Assembly: GCA_014529385.2 (NCBI GenBank)
Contig: CM043958.1
Coordinates: forward strand, 146,283,734 to 146,347,733
Direction: 5' to 3'
Length of the DNA: 64,000 bases
Origin: Adiantum capillus-veneris
Lineage: Eukaryota > Streptophyta > Polypodiopsida > Polypodiales > Pteridaceae
This document shows positions 45,074-57,400 of the stretch, piece after piece. A program made the translations under genes and the position numbers. Each line of letters starts with the position of its first letter. Positions within the stretch are counted from its first letter, which is position 1. The notes under the pieces were generated by a model. That model searched no databases, was not told the DNA's origin, and was given only the letters and a program-made list of their open reading frames with translations.

Positions 45074-46829
45074 GCATCTTGCTTATACCCTTCTCTTGCA
45101 CGGCATTAATTTTTCCATGCATTGACCGAGTATGCACAATATAGAGCCACATTACACGGCCAAGCATTAGCACAATTCTTCCAACCCATACACGGCACAT
45201 ACACGGAGACTCCAGCTAGGAGGGGGGGAGGCATTCTCAAATGCGGACCCAATGGCAGAAAGAGAAAAAAAGGGCATGTTTTTCGACTATTTTTAAGGAT
45301 TGTTGTTTGATTGCAAAATTTTCTGGACTAACCCAAGTACAATGCCCTTATACAGCATGAATCTATAGGTATATGGGGCCAAACGCCAAATCAAGCCCTA
45401 GGTGTGTGTATATAAGTAAAAATAGCCATTTTTTTGGACAAAATATTGGTAAAACGGAGAAATCCGGCCATAAAAATTGCATGTGATTGTATATAATGTT
45501 TTGCGGTGATGTTTTTTATTTATTATAATTTTTAAAAAATTTCTAGGATTCATTTTCTATTTTCCTTTTAATTTTGCTAATTTTCGGCAGAAAAACTTCA
45601 AAAATACAAAAAGCAGGTGAAAAACGATCGTAATGAAAAACAAAAAATATGGGGATGATCAGTGACTATAGGACAACCTATGGTACATTGGGGGTGCAAT
45701 TATGAGACTGGAGCGGAAAGCGTGATTTGGCCAGATTTTGATCGAAACGTCAAACTTCTTGTAAACTGGGCAAATGGAGTCCAAATCAAGAAATTTTGAG
45801 CCTAAACCGCATCTCGCAAGAAGTTGGGAGCACATGTCAAATTTCGTGAAAAGTGGTTCGGGGACCCCCATTATAAGAATTTTTCACTTCATTTTTAGCT
45901 CATTTCCACTATTGACCTTTGAGAGAGAGCTTCTGCCACCTAAAGCGAAGGGAACTTCCAGCAGCTTCTACAATGCGCACGACTACCCGACGGGCTTCAG
46001 ACATTAGAGGTAGGCTCACCACCTTGAGCTTTTCGCGCATGTTTGTCGTTTTGTCGCGAAAACTAGTGTAGGGTTCACACAGAAAGCGGGAAGTAGAGAC
46101 CTACAAGTAGAAGTGGCCATCTCACGGCTACCCCAAAAGCAATGAGACTTCATCGGCAGCTTACCCTAGCATAGGAGACCAGTCTTGGATGTCCAAAGGC
46201 AGTAGAAAACCATCGGGAAAAGCCCTAATTCCTAGAACCCCTCAAGAGGCCACCAAACGGGAAATCGGCGGAGAGGCGCCCAAATGCTACCAAAAATCAT
46301 GGGTAGGAGCATCTCAACATGCTCGACAAGTCTATGTAGCCCACATGACCAAAAGGTGACCTGAAGCGGCACTAAACTTTAGAAACGGCATCAGACACAC
46401 AAAGCATCAAATAGCTCTCGAGGCCAAACCGCATGTCCGTTTGCCACCAAACTTCATGAGCGGCTTTCCTAGACCATCCACAACCAAGTCCTATGGTGGT
46501 AGACCACCACAAGTCATCGAAGACATGTAAACGCAACCACGGGTGCTTCTAAGAGCGACAAATTGCCAAATGGAGCTCCGGTGAAGCCAAAGTTGACAAG
46601 AACCATACGGCAAGGATCCCCAAGGGGTCGGGAAGCTATGGAGACCAACATCAAGAAATTTTATCGCCGAAAAGCACTCCAAAAGTTAGAAAACGGCTCG
46701 AAGACTCTGAAATCCACACAGGGAGTTACTTTCTATCCATTTGACTTTTTTGTTGAAATTAGGCTTATAAGGGACTCAGGGGGACTAAGGGTAGGCACCA
46801 GTAGCAGTTTCCATAAAAAAATCATCAGG
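45074..46829 (+). other. E9 non-coding spacer after pol
   Basis: About 1.75 kb with no convincing coding region. Short frames (45122-45310, 45774-46007, 46563-46907) lack domains. It precedes the palindromic array. I see no promoter I would defend, although transcription of the downstream ORF could start here. Confidence 0.5.
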
Positions 46830-47709
46830 AGACATCCTACACGTAGGATGTCTCAAGGCCATTTCTGGGCACAGAATCCAAAAACTCTCATTACACACAT
46901 TTTCTGAATAGCCTTTACATGCTAGCCACCAAGTTTCATCACATTTGGGCCAAAATTAACCTCATATGCAGGAAAAAAACACAAAGTCATGGCATAGAGG
47001 CAATAATGGGCCATAGACCTACCAACACTTGTCCAAATCACATGAAACTTGCACAATACATTCATGAGCACATTGCCAACAAATCTGTGGGGTCACTTGC
47101 AAAAATTGATGAAGTCAACATCCTACGCGTAGGATGTCTATTTGACATTTTTGGCCTACAGAGGATGTTTTTCCGTTCCAAATCTTTTTATATCACCTTC
47201 AAGAGCTCATATATCAAGTTTGAAGCCATTCTAATCATTTTTGACCCCCAACACCTCCAAGATACACATTTTGAGCCCAAAAAACACTACACATGGTCTT
47301 ACCAACATCAAATCTTGTCCAAATCAAAATCCAAGAGCATGGCCATGTTCTACAGGCCAAGAGCTACCCACAGAACAAATCTCAAGCTATTTTGATGAAA
47401 TAGACATCCTACGCGAAGGATGTCTCCAACATGTTTTTGAACTTTTGTGCAAACAATGACATCATGGGAGCCATTACCATGGTGCAAGGAGCCCATATAT
47501 CAATTTTCAACCCATTTGGATATCATTTGCTACATGTTGTGGACTTTCTACCAAATATGTGACCTAAAGCCTGAATCTGCCCAAAAATCCATATTTTGAT
47601 GCCCAAACCCAATTCCAAGCACATAGCCATGTTGCACAGGCCAAGGACCACCAGCATGTCAAGTATCACCAAAATCTGATGAAAAAGACATCCTACGCAT
47701 AGGATGTCT
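46830..47709. repeat. Array A: four palindrome-bearing 286-bp repeat units in E9
   Basis: 24-bp near-palindromes start at 46830, 47116, 47402 and 47686, spaced 286, 286 and 284 bp. Arms are AGACATCCTACG or one to two bases different. Between palindromes the units share weaker blocks at fixed offsets, for example CATGGCCATGTT..ACAGGCCAAG about 65 bp upstream of a palindrome (47338 and 47625) and CATATATCAA..TT about 95 bp downstream (47208 and 47492). So this is an old tandem repeat in which the palindrome is the best-kept part. The same period occurs in array B (53711-60038). Confidence 0.85.
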
Positions 47710-47874
47710 AGATGATAAATTTTGACTAAAATTGTACTGTAAGCACAGGCACACTTGCCCAAGTTCCTTTTAAGCTTTATTTTCAATTTTCAAGTCATTT
47801 GGATAGTTAAAACTCAATTTCTCAGCTGATATGGAAAAAACGCTAACTTCGGACTACTGAGTGCAACAGGATCT

Positions 47875-50800
47875 ATGGTAGCCGCAAAGTCACCGGCAAA
47901 GAAGAAGAGGATGACCATAAAGGATTATTTGGAAGAAGTAGAGCCCTTCGTCATACCATATGGAACTCTAAAGCCAACCAGCACATGGATCCAAGAGGAC
48001 CTGCTAGAGTCAAATGATCTAAAGATCTACCGAGGCATGTTCAAAGACACCGAAGGAAATGTAATAGAGCTACCCATGCTACCGCGGGAGCTCAATGAGT
48101 TCGTCAGAAGCAAGATGGCAGAGTATCTGGAGAAAATAGATCTCCACAATTATTTTGAAGCTGTGCCAGCAAGAATCGACATAAAAAGAGTATGGGAATT
48201 TGTGATGACAATCAAAGAAGATGGAGTGGCCCGAGTTACGGATGTGCAGGGCAAGCCAGACACGGAGATTATAATCACAGAGAAAGTAGTGGCAGCAGCA
48301 CTAGACCTCTCAAACAAAGGGGATAGTGTAACCAAAAGAAGAGACGAAGTAAAGGTGTACACAGAAAAGAAAGGCAACTACACCTTTGAAAACATTGCTA
48401 ACCCTAAAGTGGCAATCATGAGTCAGCTGTACAATCAGTACTTCCATATGTGTACAAAGTGGCCACAAAAGTACAGAATGCCGCCTAGAGCAATTGCCAC
48501 GACCTTCACCTGGGCAATGCAAAAAAGCAAGCCAAAGGTAATCAACTATGCATCTTATATACATGACAATCTGGTAAAGATGGGCAACAAGAATCCCACA
48601 TACATTGTGCCAGGCGAGCTAATCACTAAAGTGATTTATGGGGCCTTGCACGCCAAGGGAAGATGGTCGGACCCTCCGTCACAAAATGACTGGCTACAGC
48701 TCAACATCCCAAAGCACCAAGGGTTGCCACCAGGTTGAAACGACGGTTAGAGACCGTGCCAGAAGAGCAGCCAGAGCTGAAGAAAGGGAAGAAAGAGAGC
48801 GTCCAAGTGCCGATCAAAGAGACAAAGTCACAGAGAGCGGCATGGCTAGAGCGGCTAATGGAAAGTTTCAGAGCCGAAAGAGCCCTCAAGGGAGATTTGA
48901 ATGAGCTATGGAAGCCGTCTCTAGAAGCAATGTCGGGATCATCCCGAAGGGTGCACAAAGACAGATTTGATGACTATATTAAGAATTTTGAGATTCTGGA
49001 TGCCACGGCGGAAAATATCCCACATGCACCATTTACAAAAGCAGAAGTAGAGGAAGTCCGACGGCAACTGCTAGAGGAGCATGAAGGCCAAGAGAGAGAG
49101 GGGAAGACAAAGGCAGACATGGATTTCAAGAAAAAGCCGACAACTCTATCGTCCAGCCCTGAGTCCAACCCACCACCCTCACCACCTCCTCGTAGCCCTC
49201 CACAAACTCAACAGAAAGAGGAGCAAGACAAACCTGAAGATCAAGAGGAGTCAAGGCAAGAACAGAGCCAAGAATTGGAGCAAAAAGAAGAAACTAAGCC
49301 CAAAAGTGAGCAGCTAGAGCCAAATGAAGCAAGGTATAACACATTTCTAGACCTATTAGCTGCCAGATATTCAAAAGAAGAGGTTGCCACAGTCGCATTT
49401 GACTTGGCAAACACGGGGCCCAAAGAGCAAATGCAGAGCCTGCGGTTAGTGGAGCTGATACAGTGGACCTGTACCCACCCACCAATGATTGGGATGTGGT
49501 GATGACCAAACTAACCGGGCTAAGGGCACAATCATTGGCCACAGAGAGTGAAATGTCTAATCTCAAAGACACTCAAGTGCAGATCAAGCTTGAAGTCGAC
49601 ACTTTACAAAAACAAATCCAAAGGCAGATAGAGAGAGAAGCAGAGCTGCAAGCCAGTCTAGCAAAGGCATTGCAAAGATGCCAAGAGATGGAAAGAGATA
49701 ATCAGGCAGCAGCTCAAAGACTGCAAGGAGCCGAAGAAGAATATAGAAAACTCAACAAGTCACTGACAGATGCAAAGAGGGAAAGGGATAACCTAACCCT
49801 GCAACTTGATGAAGAGTCCAAGGAAGTGGAGGCCATGCGGAATGCCAAAGAGAAGGCAGAAATAGAGCAGGAGGCTAGCCAGGATGAGTTCATTGAGCTC
49901 AAGGACCAGCTTAAAGTTAAAGATCAAACCGTCCAACGGCTACGGGCATCTCCTGCCAGAGTCAGAGCTACTAGCTCAACTCACACCACTTCAGAGAGCC
50001 ATCTATATGAAGAACAAATGAAAGAGCTCCAGAAGGAGTTGACCTTAGAGAAGAAGCAAAGGCTGATGATGGCAGAAGGGTTAGTGGTCATGCAAACCCA
50101 CATGGAAGAAGATCAGAAGGCAATGCAAGATGAGCTAGAAAATATCAAGAGAAAGCTCGAGGAGGCGGAGAAAATAAATGCCGATTTGAACGACCTCCTT
50201 GTGAACATGGGAGAACAAGCTGAAGCAGAGAAATAGACATTCCAAAAGTAGAAGAACTGAGAGGCCAGCAGGCAGAAGAGCAGGCAAGCACAGGGCCAAC
50301 AACAATGGAAGGAATAGATCTAGAAAATGTGGCAGATCCTGTGGACACACCCATGCAAGAGGAGATCCTTATAGGACCCTCTCAAGAGCCACAAGATCTC
50401 ACACAAGAATAAGAAGAGAAGTTGCGAAAGGCTATAGAAGCGGAAATCAGAGAAACGGCCAAAGAAGCCTTGAAATGGGAGTAAAGGATTTTTAAATCCA
50501 TGACTATTCAGAAGATAGACGCCAGAAACCTTCGGCGTGAATGGCTACAGTCCTCTCTCCCATATCCTTTGCTAAAGTACGAAGCCACCATGATCAACAA
50601 AAGAATCAGAGAAGAGCCAACAGTGCCACTCTGCACGGCAGATATCTCCAAGCCTGAAGGGGTAAAATTGATAGTTGACTCTCAGCCCAGGTGAAGAAAG
50701 GCATTGCTAACAAAATATCCACAGTACCTAATCCATTTGGTAGAGGCACCCAAAGTCATCAGAGATAACCTAAGCTTCTGCCCTCTACCAAGGATACAGA

Positions 50801-51276
50801 CGTGGAAGGCCCAGGAACTATTGCAAAGAAGCCAACCTACTTGACTAAACTATTTGAAGCTGCCAGGCTTGAAGGCAGGCAAGAGAATAAGTGTTCAATA
50901 CATGGTGAAAACCCTAACGGGCGCCATCAAATTGTTCACTAGCTCACTTGACCTATCTTGCATTATGATGAGAAAGATATGCAAAACTCTTTTGGCAGTC
51001 TCTGAGACGTTCAAAACGGGCCAGGCGACAGACAGTATCTTCTTCTTTCAAGATACTTACAGATGTGCATACGATCTGTCTGGTCAGCCTTCCAAGGAGG
51101 TGATACATGCATTGTATCAAAGGATCATGTTTTTGCCATCCTATCACCTCCAGGCCTTTGAAGAAGCTTTCTACACCGGCTTCTTCACCATCAGCATCGA
51201 CATATTCAGCCCAACACTACTGGCTCAACATGCAAGATACGAGTCACTGCTCAAGATGCGAGAAACCCTAAGATGA
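47875..51276 (+). pseudogene. E9 long ORF in the env position, coiled coil, decayed
   Basis: Starts at ATG 47875 with 288 open codons (MVAAKSPAKKKRMTIKDYLEE), then continues with frame changes near 48715 and 49460 to 50236. Scattered stops follow, with coding look to 51276, about 1100 codons in all. The N-terminal helical domain (to ~48740) resembles by eye the 'putative plant transposon protein' type found in plant Gypsy ORFs; this is uncertain. 49080-49330 is Pro/Gln/Glu-rich. 49540-49990 and 50010-50220 are strong heptad coiled coils. The C-terminal part (50854-51276) is globular and unassigned. There is no signal peptide or membrane segment, so it is not a typical envelope protein. Confidence 0.7.
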
Positions 51277-51311
51277 AGAAGCAGATCAACAGCCATGTCG
51301 GAGACGACATG

Positions 51312-51328
51312 AGCAAGGAGGGGGGGAG
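51312..51328 (+). other. E9 polypurine tract
   Basis: GAGCAAGGAGGGGGGGA-type purine run immediately before the 3' LTR, the expected plus-strand primer. Confidence 0.85.
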
Positions 51329-52260
51329 TGTTAGAAGCTGGACACACCCTACGGAAAATGACTGCTCGGCAAATTATTATTTTTTGTAATTATTCATTTA
51401 TTGAGAAAAACCCGACATTTCACTTTGTAAATATTGGGGCTTACAGAAGTTTCCAGATTGTATCCCAGTTTTGACATTTAGATTGAGTAGATGGTTAAGA
51501 TGGAACATTAGGATTTGAGAATTGTAAGGTATTTATACCACTTTTTGACCTTAATGAAAAACCCTTTTGTCATTTTAAAAAAAGTTTTGAAGTCTGTGAG
51601 TGAGCGTACTGTGTACGAGAGAGAGTGAGAGCTTCATCTTGACGCTACGCACGCACCGGTGGTCGGAATCGAGTGCGGAGAAGTGCAGCATGTTGCCCCC
51701 GATGAGAGCTACACGCCAATACCTACATTGCGCGCGTACGGTCCGATTTTACGAGGTCCATCTACGGGCTTCATCTGGTGATTCGGTGAGCATACATTAT
51801 CTGTTTTTGCATCGTAGCATATCCATGCGTTCGCATTGAGTAGAGCTACACATTAGCAACTTTAGATTTTAGAAACAACGACCTACAAATTTCGGCCAGA
51901 CATCCTACGTGATTCTGCACCAGGTGTTTTGGGTTGGGGTTTTGGTTCATAGACCTTAGGGAGAGCGACCTATTGGTGTTAGTAGGGTCTCCTTCAAGTT
52001 CTGTGGCGTTTCGAGATTGTTTGATGGATATTCGGCTCTAGAAAGCGTTGTAGGAAGTTTTCTCTTATGCATTCTTGAAGGCTGTGACTTAGACATCGGG
52101 TAGAGACCTCTTTAGGAATTAGTTAGGAGTCGGTCGAGTCTAAGTTGACACCCTATGCTTGCTTCCACGTGCCTGCGGGTCGAGCTTCGTCCTTAGCTGA
52201 CAAATCTTGTTAGGTGAGTTCTCGTAGTGCTGACGTTCGTCACGATGTATCCGTCCAACA
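51329..52260 (+). repeat. E9 3' LTR (932 bp)
   Basis: Starts TGTTAGAAGC and ends GTCCAACA. It pairs with 33481-34462, with scattered substitutions and a much shorter GA tract. The half-site AGACATCCTACG occurs at 51898-51909. It is followed by the GATCC duplication, then E8 sequence. Confidence 0.9.
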
Positions 52261-52335
52261 GATCCTTCAAAAGAGGTATTAGTATCGCTGCTCTCTTCTA
52301 TGATTGGTGCTAAGGGATCTATCCTTACCTGGTTC
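52261..52335 (-). pseudogene. E8 gag N-terminus, short segment between E9 and E10
   Basis: The complement matches E9 gag at 35500-35575: KLDPLAPIIEEGSDTDTSS in E9 corresponds here to a RIDPLAPIIEESSDTNTSFEGS-like reading. It joins 33480 on its left once E9 is removed. On its right it is cut by solo LTR E10, with its last five bases GGTTC as target duplication. Confidence 0.75.
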
Positions 52336-53275
52336 TGTTGAGCCAGCAGAGGATCACACCCACATTTTTGCTCACACTCATCATTTTGTAACCATTGATT
52401 GTAATAAATGTCTTTCCGACATTAATTTTGAATTGAGCCATTCATTAAGTAACGGGACTCAATTGAGTTTCCAGCTTGTAATCCCAAAGTAATTTCACTT
52501 GCTGATGTAATTAGTTAGAGATGTTCTCACCTCCAAGGCTGAGGTATATAAGCCAAAGTTTTTGTAACCTAAGGGGATTCAGATTATTAATCAAAGTGAG
52601 TTTTTGAGCGCCGTGACTGTGTCTGAGAGAGAGTGAAAGAGAGAGAGAGTCTTATCTACTTGCTACGCGAGCTACGGAGCCGCCATTGGAGAAGCAACAC
52701 CACCATTGTGTTAGCAACGGCGAGAGCTACGCACAGATACCAAGAGTGCGCGCTATCGGCTTCTATGTGTGGTAAGTTCCTACGAGCTTCGGTGTGAGTT
52801 TTCTTCCAACTCGCGTGTCGGAATGGAGCGTGCAGCATATCTATAGAACCATAACGAGTAGAGCTACACATTGGTATCATCGGGGTCAAGTTTCGATCAC
52901 CTGTATTTTTCGGCCTGTCTTCATACGCGTTTACCGCACGGAGTGGTTATAGGTTGATTTTGCAGTTCAAGTCTTTAGGGTGTTGTTCTTACCTAGTGTA
53001 TAGACTTCCCCTTGAGTTTGAAATCGATTCAACGATTCTAGATCCTGTTTCGTATAGCATTTGTTCGTAGTACGGATTTCAGTCACTTGCGTATTTTAGA
53101 ACTTAGATTTGATTTCCTTAGTAGTGATTGTCGTTAGAAGGTCGAGTAGGTGATTTGACACCCACCTAGTTTTTTCCATGCGCCTGCGGGTCAAGCTCCG
53201 TCCTCGTCTGACAAATTCTGTTGCTGGTTGAGTTCTCGCTATTTAGCTTCCGCTAGCGGCGTAACCGCCTTAACA
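52336..53275 (+). mobile_element. E10: solo LTR (940 bp) related to the E9 LTR
   Basis: Begins TGTTGAGCC, ends CTTAACA and is flanked by GGTTC (52331-52335 and 53276-53280). It shares blocks with the E9 LTR in the plus direction: a GA tract, GAGAGCTACGCAC.AATACC, GAGTAGAGCTACACATT, and near the end GAGCT(C/T)CGTCCT..CTGACAAAT. A TATA-like GAGGTATATAAG lies near 52540. There is no internal region, so it is a solo LTR of a sister family. On both sides the E8 gag sequence reads continuously. Confidence 0.85.
52540..52553 (+). promoter_or_regulatory. TATA-like element in solo LTR E10
   Basis: GGTATATAAGCC about 200 bp into the LTR, a plausible LTR promoter. The start site was not determined. Confidence 0.45.
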
Positions 53276-53885
53276 GGTTCACACTCTCTTCTATCGACAC
53301 TAAGCTAACTTGATCTCCGGCCACTCTTCGTTCTGTTTGAATACACCTCTTGAATCTCAAATTCATCAAATTCTTTACACAAATAACTATCAACCCAAAC
53401 CTCTTACCTTAGAAGTCTGCTTGTGATTGTTCCTTTGTCCTAGTTTGCTCCAAGCCGCTTTTCAAACTGATATAGTACTTTGCAATTTCAAATGATCACC
53501 AACTTGCAAGGTCCATGGAATAGGCTATATGTAAAAAACTTTGACTCTACAATTCTTTGTCTATAGTAATCCTCCCTTATTACTGTAAATAAAGACAAGA
53601 ACCTTATATGAGTTCCAAGCCCTAATCTGATAAGACAAATGGAATGCTAAGATAACAGGAAAGGCTTCTGGAGCAGCAAATTCTCAATCTGAGCACTAAA
53701 ACTCGTCTATAGACATCATACGCGTATGATGTCTAATTTCTCAGAATTGACTCAAACTTGAACCATGCACTCTCATTGATGTTCTTAGTTCAATGTAGGC
53801 TCACTTTGAAGTTCTAACCTCTGTAGGTAGGTCAATCTCTCCTATGCAGGTCTTGGTCTCACTGCCAACTACTTCAAGATGTTAA
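53276..53885 (-). other. E8 gag start and leader, part 1
   Basis: The complement of 53281-53375 matches the E9 gag start region (35405-35490), including the GATGAATTT..AGAT segment and TTAGCTTAGT(G/A)TC. Further right, the leader carries the first palindrome of array B (53711-53734), at nearly the same distance from the gag start as the single palindrome in the E9 leader. It is interrupted at 53885 by Copia element E11; its last bases GTTAA are the target duplication. Confidence 0.7.
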
Positions 53886-54112
53886 TGTTACCATATACAT
53901 GTGGTAGTGATGTGTGTGAACACACTAGGACCGCCGGGGCATTTTTTCCCTCTTTAGGAGGTTTTTTCCCCCGTGCATTGTATATACGCCCATCACTCTA
54001 GGGCTATCTATCTTTCCATTGCACACTAAGTAACACACTCTCTATTGTGTGCCTTGAGCTTCCTTCGTCTTCTCCAAGCTGTGTGTGTTTCTCTGCAACC
54101 CTAATTCCAACA
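53886..54112 (+). repeat. E11 5' LTR (227 bp)
   Basis: Starts TGTTACCATATACATG and ends CTAATTCCAACA, identical to 58838-59064. It contains a TATA-like TGTATATACG near 53978. Confidence 0.97.
53978..53988 (+). promoter_or_regulatory. TATA-like element of the E11 LTR
   Basis: TTGTATATACG about 90 bp into the LTR and about 125 bp before its end. It is the best promoter candidate and occurs in both LTRs. Confidence 0.5.
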
Positions 54113-54114
54113 AT

Positions 54115-54126
54115 TGGTATCAGAGC
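54115..54126 (+). other. E11 primer-binding site (tRNA-iMet type)
   Basis: TGGTATCAGAGC two bases after the 5' LTR. Confidence 0.95.
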
Positions 54127-54475
54127 AGGTCACGTCCTCCCGGGCTTAGTCGCCAGCTGCTCCAGCACACGCCTGCTCACTTTCTCCGATTTCAGTGAGC
54201 TTTGGCAAGCGTTCGCAGGTCGACAAATATTTTGGGAGAGCTCAAAGAGCTATGGTCTGCTCAGAATTTTGATTTGGGCTCATTTCGGCCTCCGTTTCCA
54301 CTACGGGCAGTACTGCACATGTTATTTCGTCATTTTGTGCAGATTTTCTGTCAGTGCCGTTTTCTGCATAACAGGTGCCTTATAGTCTTCTACGGTTTGT
54401 GCTATATAGCACAAGTTGTTCCCGCTCCATTTCTCCTATTTTCGGGCAGTTTTCACATCAGGTGCAGCATTTACC
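54127..54475 (+). other. E11 untranslated leader
   Basis: About 350 bp between the primer site and the gag ATG. It has no ATG-initiated frame with a domain. The open frame upstream of 54476 lacks an ATG. Confidence 0.7.
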
Positions 54476-57400
54476 ATGGCTGACAACAACAACACAGATG
54501 TGTTCAAGATGTTTGCTGCTGAGGACAGGTTGGATTGGGAAAACTACCCTATGTGGGCTTATATGATGCAACACGTTCTTGTGTCAAAAGGTGTCTGGAA
54601 CATTGTGCAGGGCATTGATGTACGTCCTGGTTCTGAAGATGTAGGCGATATTGAGGATGTTGCAGGTCTTGCTGCAAGGATTGCAGCTGTTAGAGTTGTT
54701 TTGCCTACAGCAGAACAAGCTCGTTGGGATGTTAAGGATGCGCAGGCTCATGCATTGATTGCGTTGTCTGTGAAGCGCACCATTATTCCTCACATCCGTT
54801 CAGCAAAATCTGCAAAACAGGCTTGGGATATTCTAGCAGGTCTTTATGCAAGCCGCAATGAGGCTAAAATTGCTTTGCTGCGTAAAGAGCTAGACTCGAA
54901 GATTATGCATGAGGAAGATGATATGGACACTTTCCTTGCTAGTGTCAAGGATATCAATGAGCAACTCATTTCTGCAGGTGAAGTCATTTCTGACAGTTCC
55001 CTTGTGCAGACTGTTCTTGATGCCTTACCAGATTCCTACCAGACTTTTGCTAGTACTTGGAGACTGATGACCCAAGGAAATCCTGAAGTTGTCAAGTTTG
55101 ATGCATTATGCACATTGCTGTTGCAAGAGTCACTTTCTAGAAAAAACAGGACTAGGCAGCGTGCAGTTGAACAGGCTTTTATTGCTTCTCAAAGAAAGGG
55201 TGGTAACAGTAATGCAGCCACTTCTTATGGTTCTGCTGCGAGTGGCAAAAATTATGTTCCTAATGCTTCTGCTGGCAGCACTTCGTCTGGCAATTCTGGT
55301 GATAAGGGCAAAAAGAAGATGCGTTGCCATTATTGTAAAGCCAATGATCACTTGATCAAGTCGTGTCCTAAGTTGAAGGCCAAAGAGGCTAAGAAGAAAG
55401 AGGGTGGTTCCACTGCAAATGCTGGTTCCACTACAAATGCAGCCATTGTTGAGTCTTCTGTGAAAGGAGATTGTGATGCTGATGTTGATGCAGAATGGGA
55501 TTTTAGCGCAGAGTGCACTTACAATCCTGTTGTCCATGATGCATGCTTGTCAGTTGCTGCAGATTCACATGTGTGGTATTTCGACAGTGGTGCTACAAAG
55601 CACATTACCTCACATCGTGAATTGTTTACCTCTCTCGAGTCTGTCCCTCATGGGAATTCAGTCACTTGTGCCAACAACGCCTCTTATCCAGTTCAGGGAG
55701 TTGGAAAGATTGTGCTCACTGCTGCTAATGGCAGTTCCTTCACACTTGTTGATGCACTTTATGTACCTGGGATCAAGAAGAATCTATTGTCTGTATCCGC
55801 ACTTGCTAGACTTGGACTTGTAGTCAAATTTGTGGATGACAGATGTACAGTTCATGATCTCAGTTTTGGTGATGAAATTGTTGCATCTGGGCTTTTGTGC
55901 CGTGGGCTGTATAAGCTCACTTTGTATGACAAGTGTGGACAAAATTTTGCAAATGCTGTTGCAGATTCAAGGGCTATTTCATATGCAAAACTTTGGCATG
56001 CACGTTTTGGTCATCTGAATTTTGCCAGTTTGCTGCGTTTGCAGAAATCTGATATGGTTGCTTCTTTGCCGCCTCTTGAAGCACCTATCAAACATGTTTG
56101 TGAAGGCTGTATTCTGGGTAAAATGCAGCGTTCTAAGTTTCCAAAGGATGGTTCAGTTAGGGCCACATGCAGGTTGCAGCTTGTGCATAGTGATGTTTGT
56201 GGGCCCATGCAAACTCCGTCCTTGGGCAATTACCTGTACTTCGTGACTTTCATTGATGATTACTCCAGGCATGCATGGGTATTTCCGCTTAAAGCAAAGT
56301 CCGAAGTTTTTATGTGCTTCAAACAATTTTTGGCTATGGCTGAAAATGTCTCAAAATGTACTATGGGCACCCTCCGTTCCGATCGAGGGGGGGAGTATAT
56401 GTCTCATGAATTTAATGCATTTCTGGCTAGTCGTGGGATAAAACACCAATGTACAGTGCCTTATACACCTCAGCAAAATGGTGTTGCTGAGAGGAAAAAC
56501 AGGTCACTAACGGAAATGGCACGATGTATGGTCAAAAGTCAAGCTTTGCCGCATTCTTTTTGGCTTGAGGCCATCATGTGTGCCACTTATGTACTTAACA
56601 GGTGTCCTACGAAAGCTTTGCAGTCTATTACTCCATATGAAGCATGGCATGATAGAAAACCTTCTATTGAGCACATGCGTGTTTTTGGCTGTTTGGCATA
56701 TGCTTTGGTGCCACAAGTGCAGCGCAGAAAATTGGATGATAAGGCTGTCAAATGTATTTTTGTTGGTTATAGTGCTGAAAGCAAAGGTTACAGGTTGTAT
56801 CATCCGCAAACAAAACGTATTTTGGTTTCACGGGATGTAGTGTTTGTGGAAGATTCTGTTCAACCCTTGCTGTCATGTACTAGAGACAGTAATGTAAGCT
56901 CACAGGACATTTATGACACTTTGTTGCCTCTTTTCAGTGGTGGAAATACGAATGTAAGTTCCAATGAGGCAAATGTACAGCCTATGGGGGTTTCTAAAAA
57001 TGTTTTAGAACAGCCTATTACTGATGCAGATGTACATGATGTACTTCATGAGGAAAGGGCTGAAAATGAGCAGGCTAGAGGTATGCCAAAATGGCTGGTG
57101 CACACTTTGCGTGACAGTAAATTGGATGCACCTTTATCTAGTCGTACTCGTTCAGGCTCTCGCCATGCATCTTATGCATCAGATTGTTATGCTTTGGCTG
57201 TGTCTAGTTTACATGATGTTGAGGAGCCTCTGTCTTTTGATGAAGCACAGAATTCAGAAAATTGGATTGCTGCCATGAAATCAGAATATGATGCACTTAT
57301 AGAGAATGACACATGGACTTTATGTGATTTGCCTCCTGGCAAAAAGGCCATTGGTACGAAGTGGGTTTACAAGTTGAAACGCAAGCCGGATGGTGAGATC

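Larger units (their letters stand above)
33481..52260 (+). mobile_element. E9: giant Ty3/gypsy element (Athila/Tat-like), 18,780 bp
   Basis: Related LTRs at 33481-34462 and 51329-52260 end in CCAACA, and a 5-bp duplication GATCC flanks the whole (33476-33480 and 52261-52265). The primer site resembles the tRNA-Asp type. The internal order is leader, gag with two zinc knuckles, protease, RT, RNase H, duplicated zinc arm, integrase, second protease-like domain, repeat array, long coiled-coil ORF, purine tract. Size, primer site and the extra downstream ORF suggest the Athila/Tat branch, by eye only. Many stops and frameshifts disable it. It sits in the gag region of its older minus-strand relative E8. 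Confidence 0.95.

Noticed and set aside
46830-47709. Palindromic array considered as a CRISPR array
   Set aside because: Period is 286 bp, the intervals are homologous to each other and the host is a plant, so this is a diverged tandem repeat.
47875-51276. Considered as a retroviral envelope gene
   Set aside because: No signal peptide, transmembrane helix or furin-like site is visible; only the position is env-like.
54416-54475. Upstream extension of the E11 ORF to 54416
   Set aside because: The extension begins at TTG; the first ATG, in a strong context and matching a Copia gag start, is 54476.
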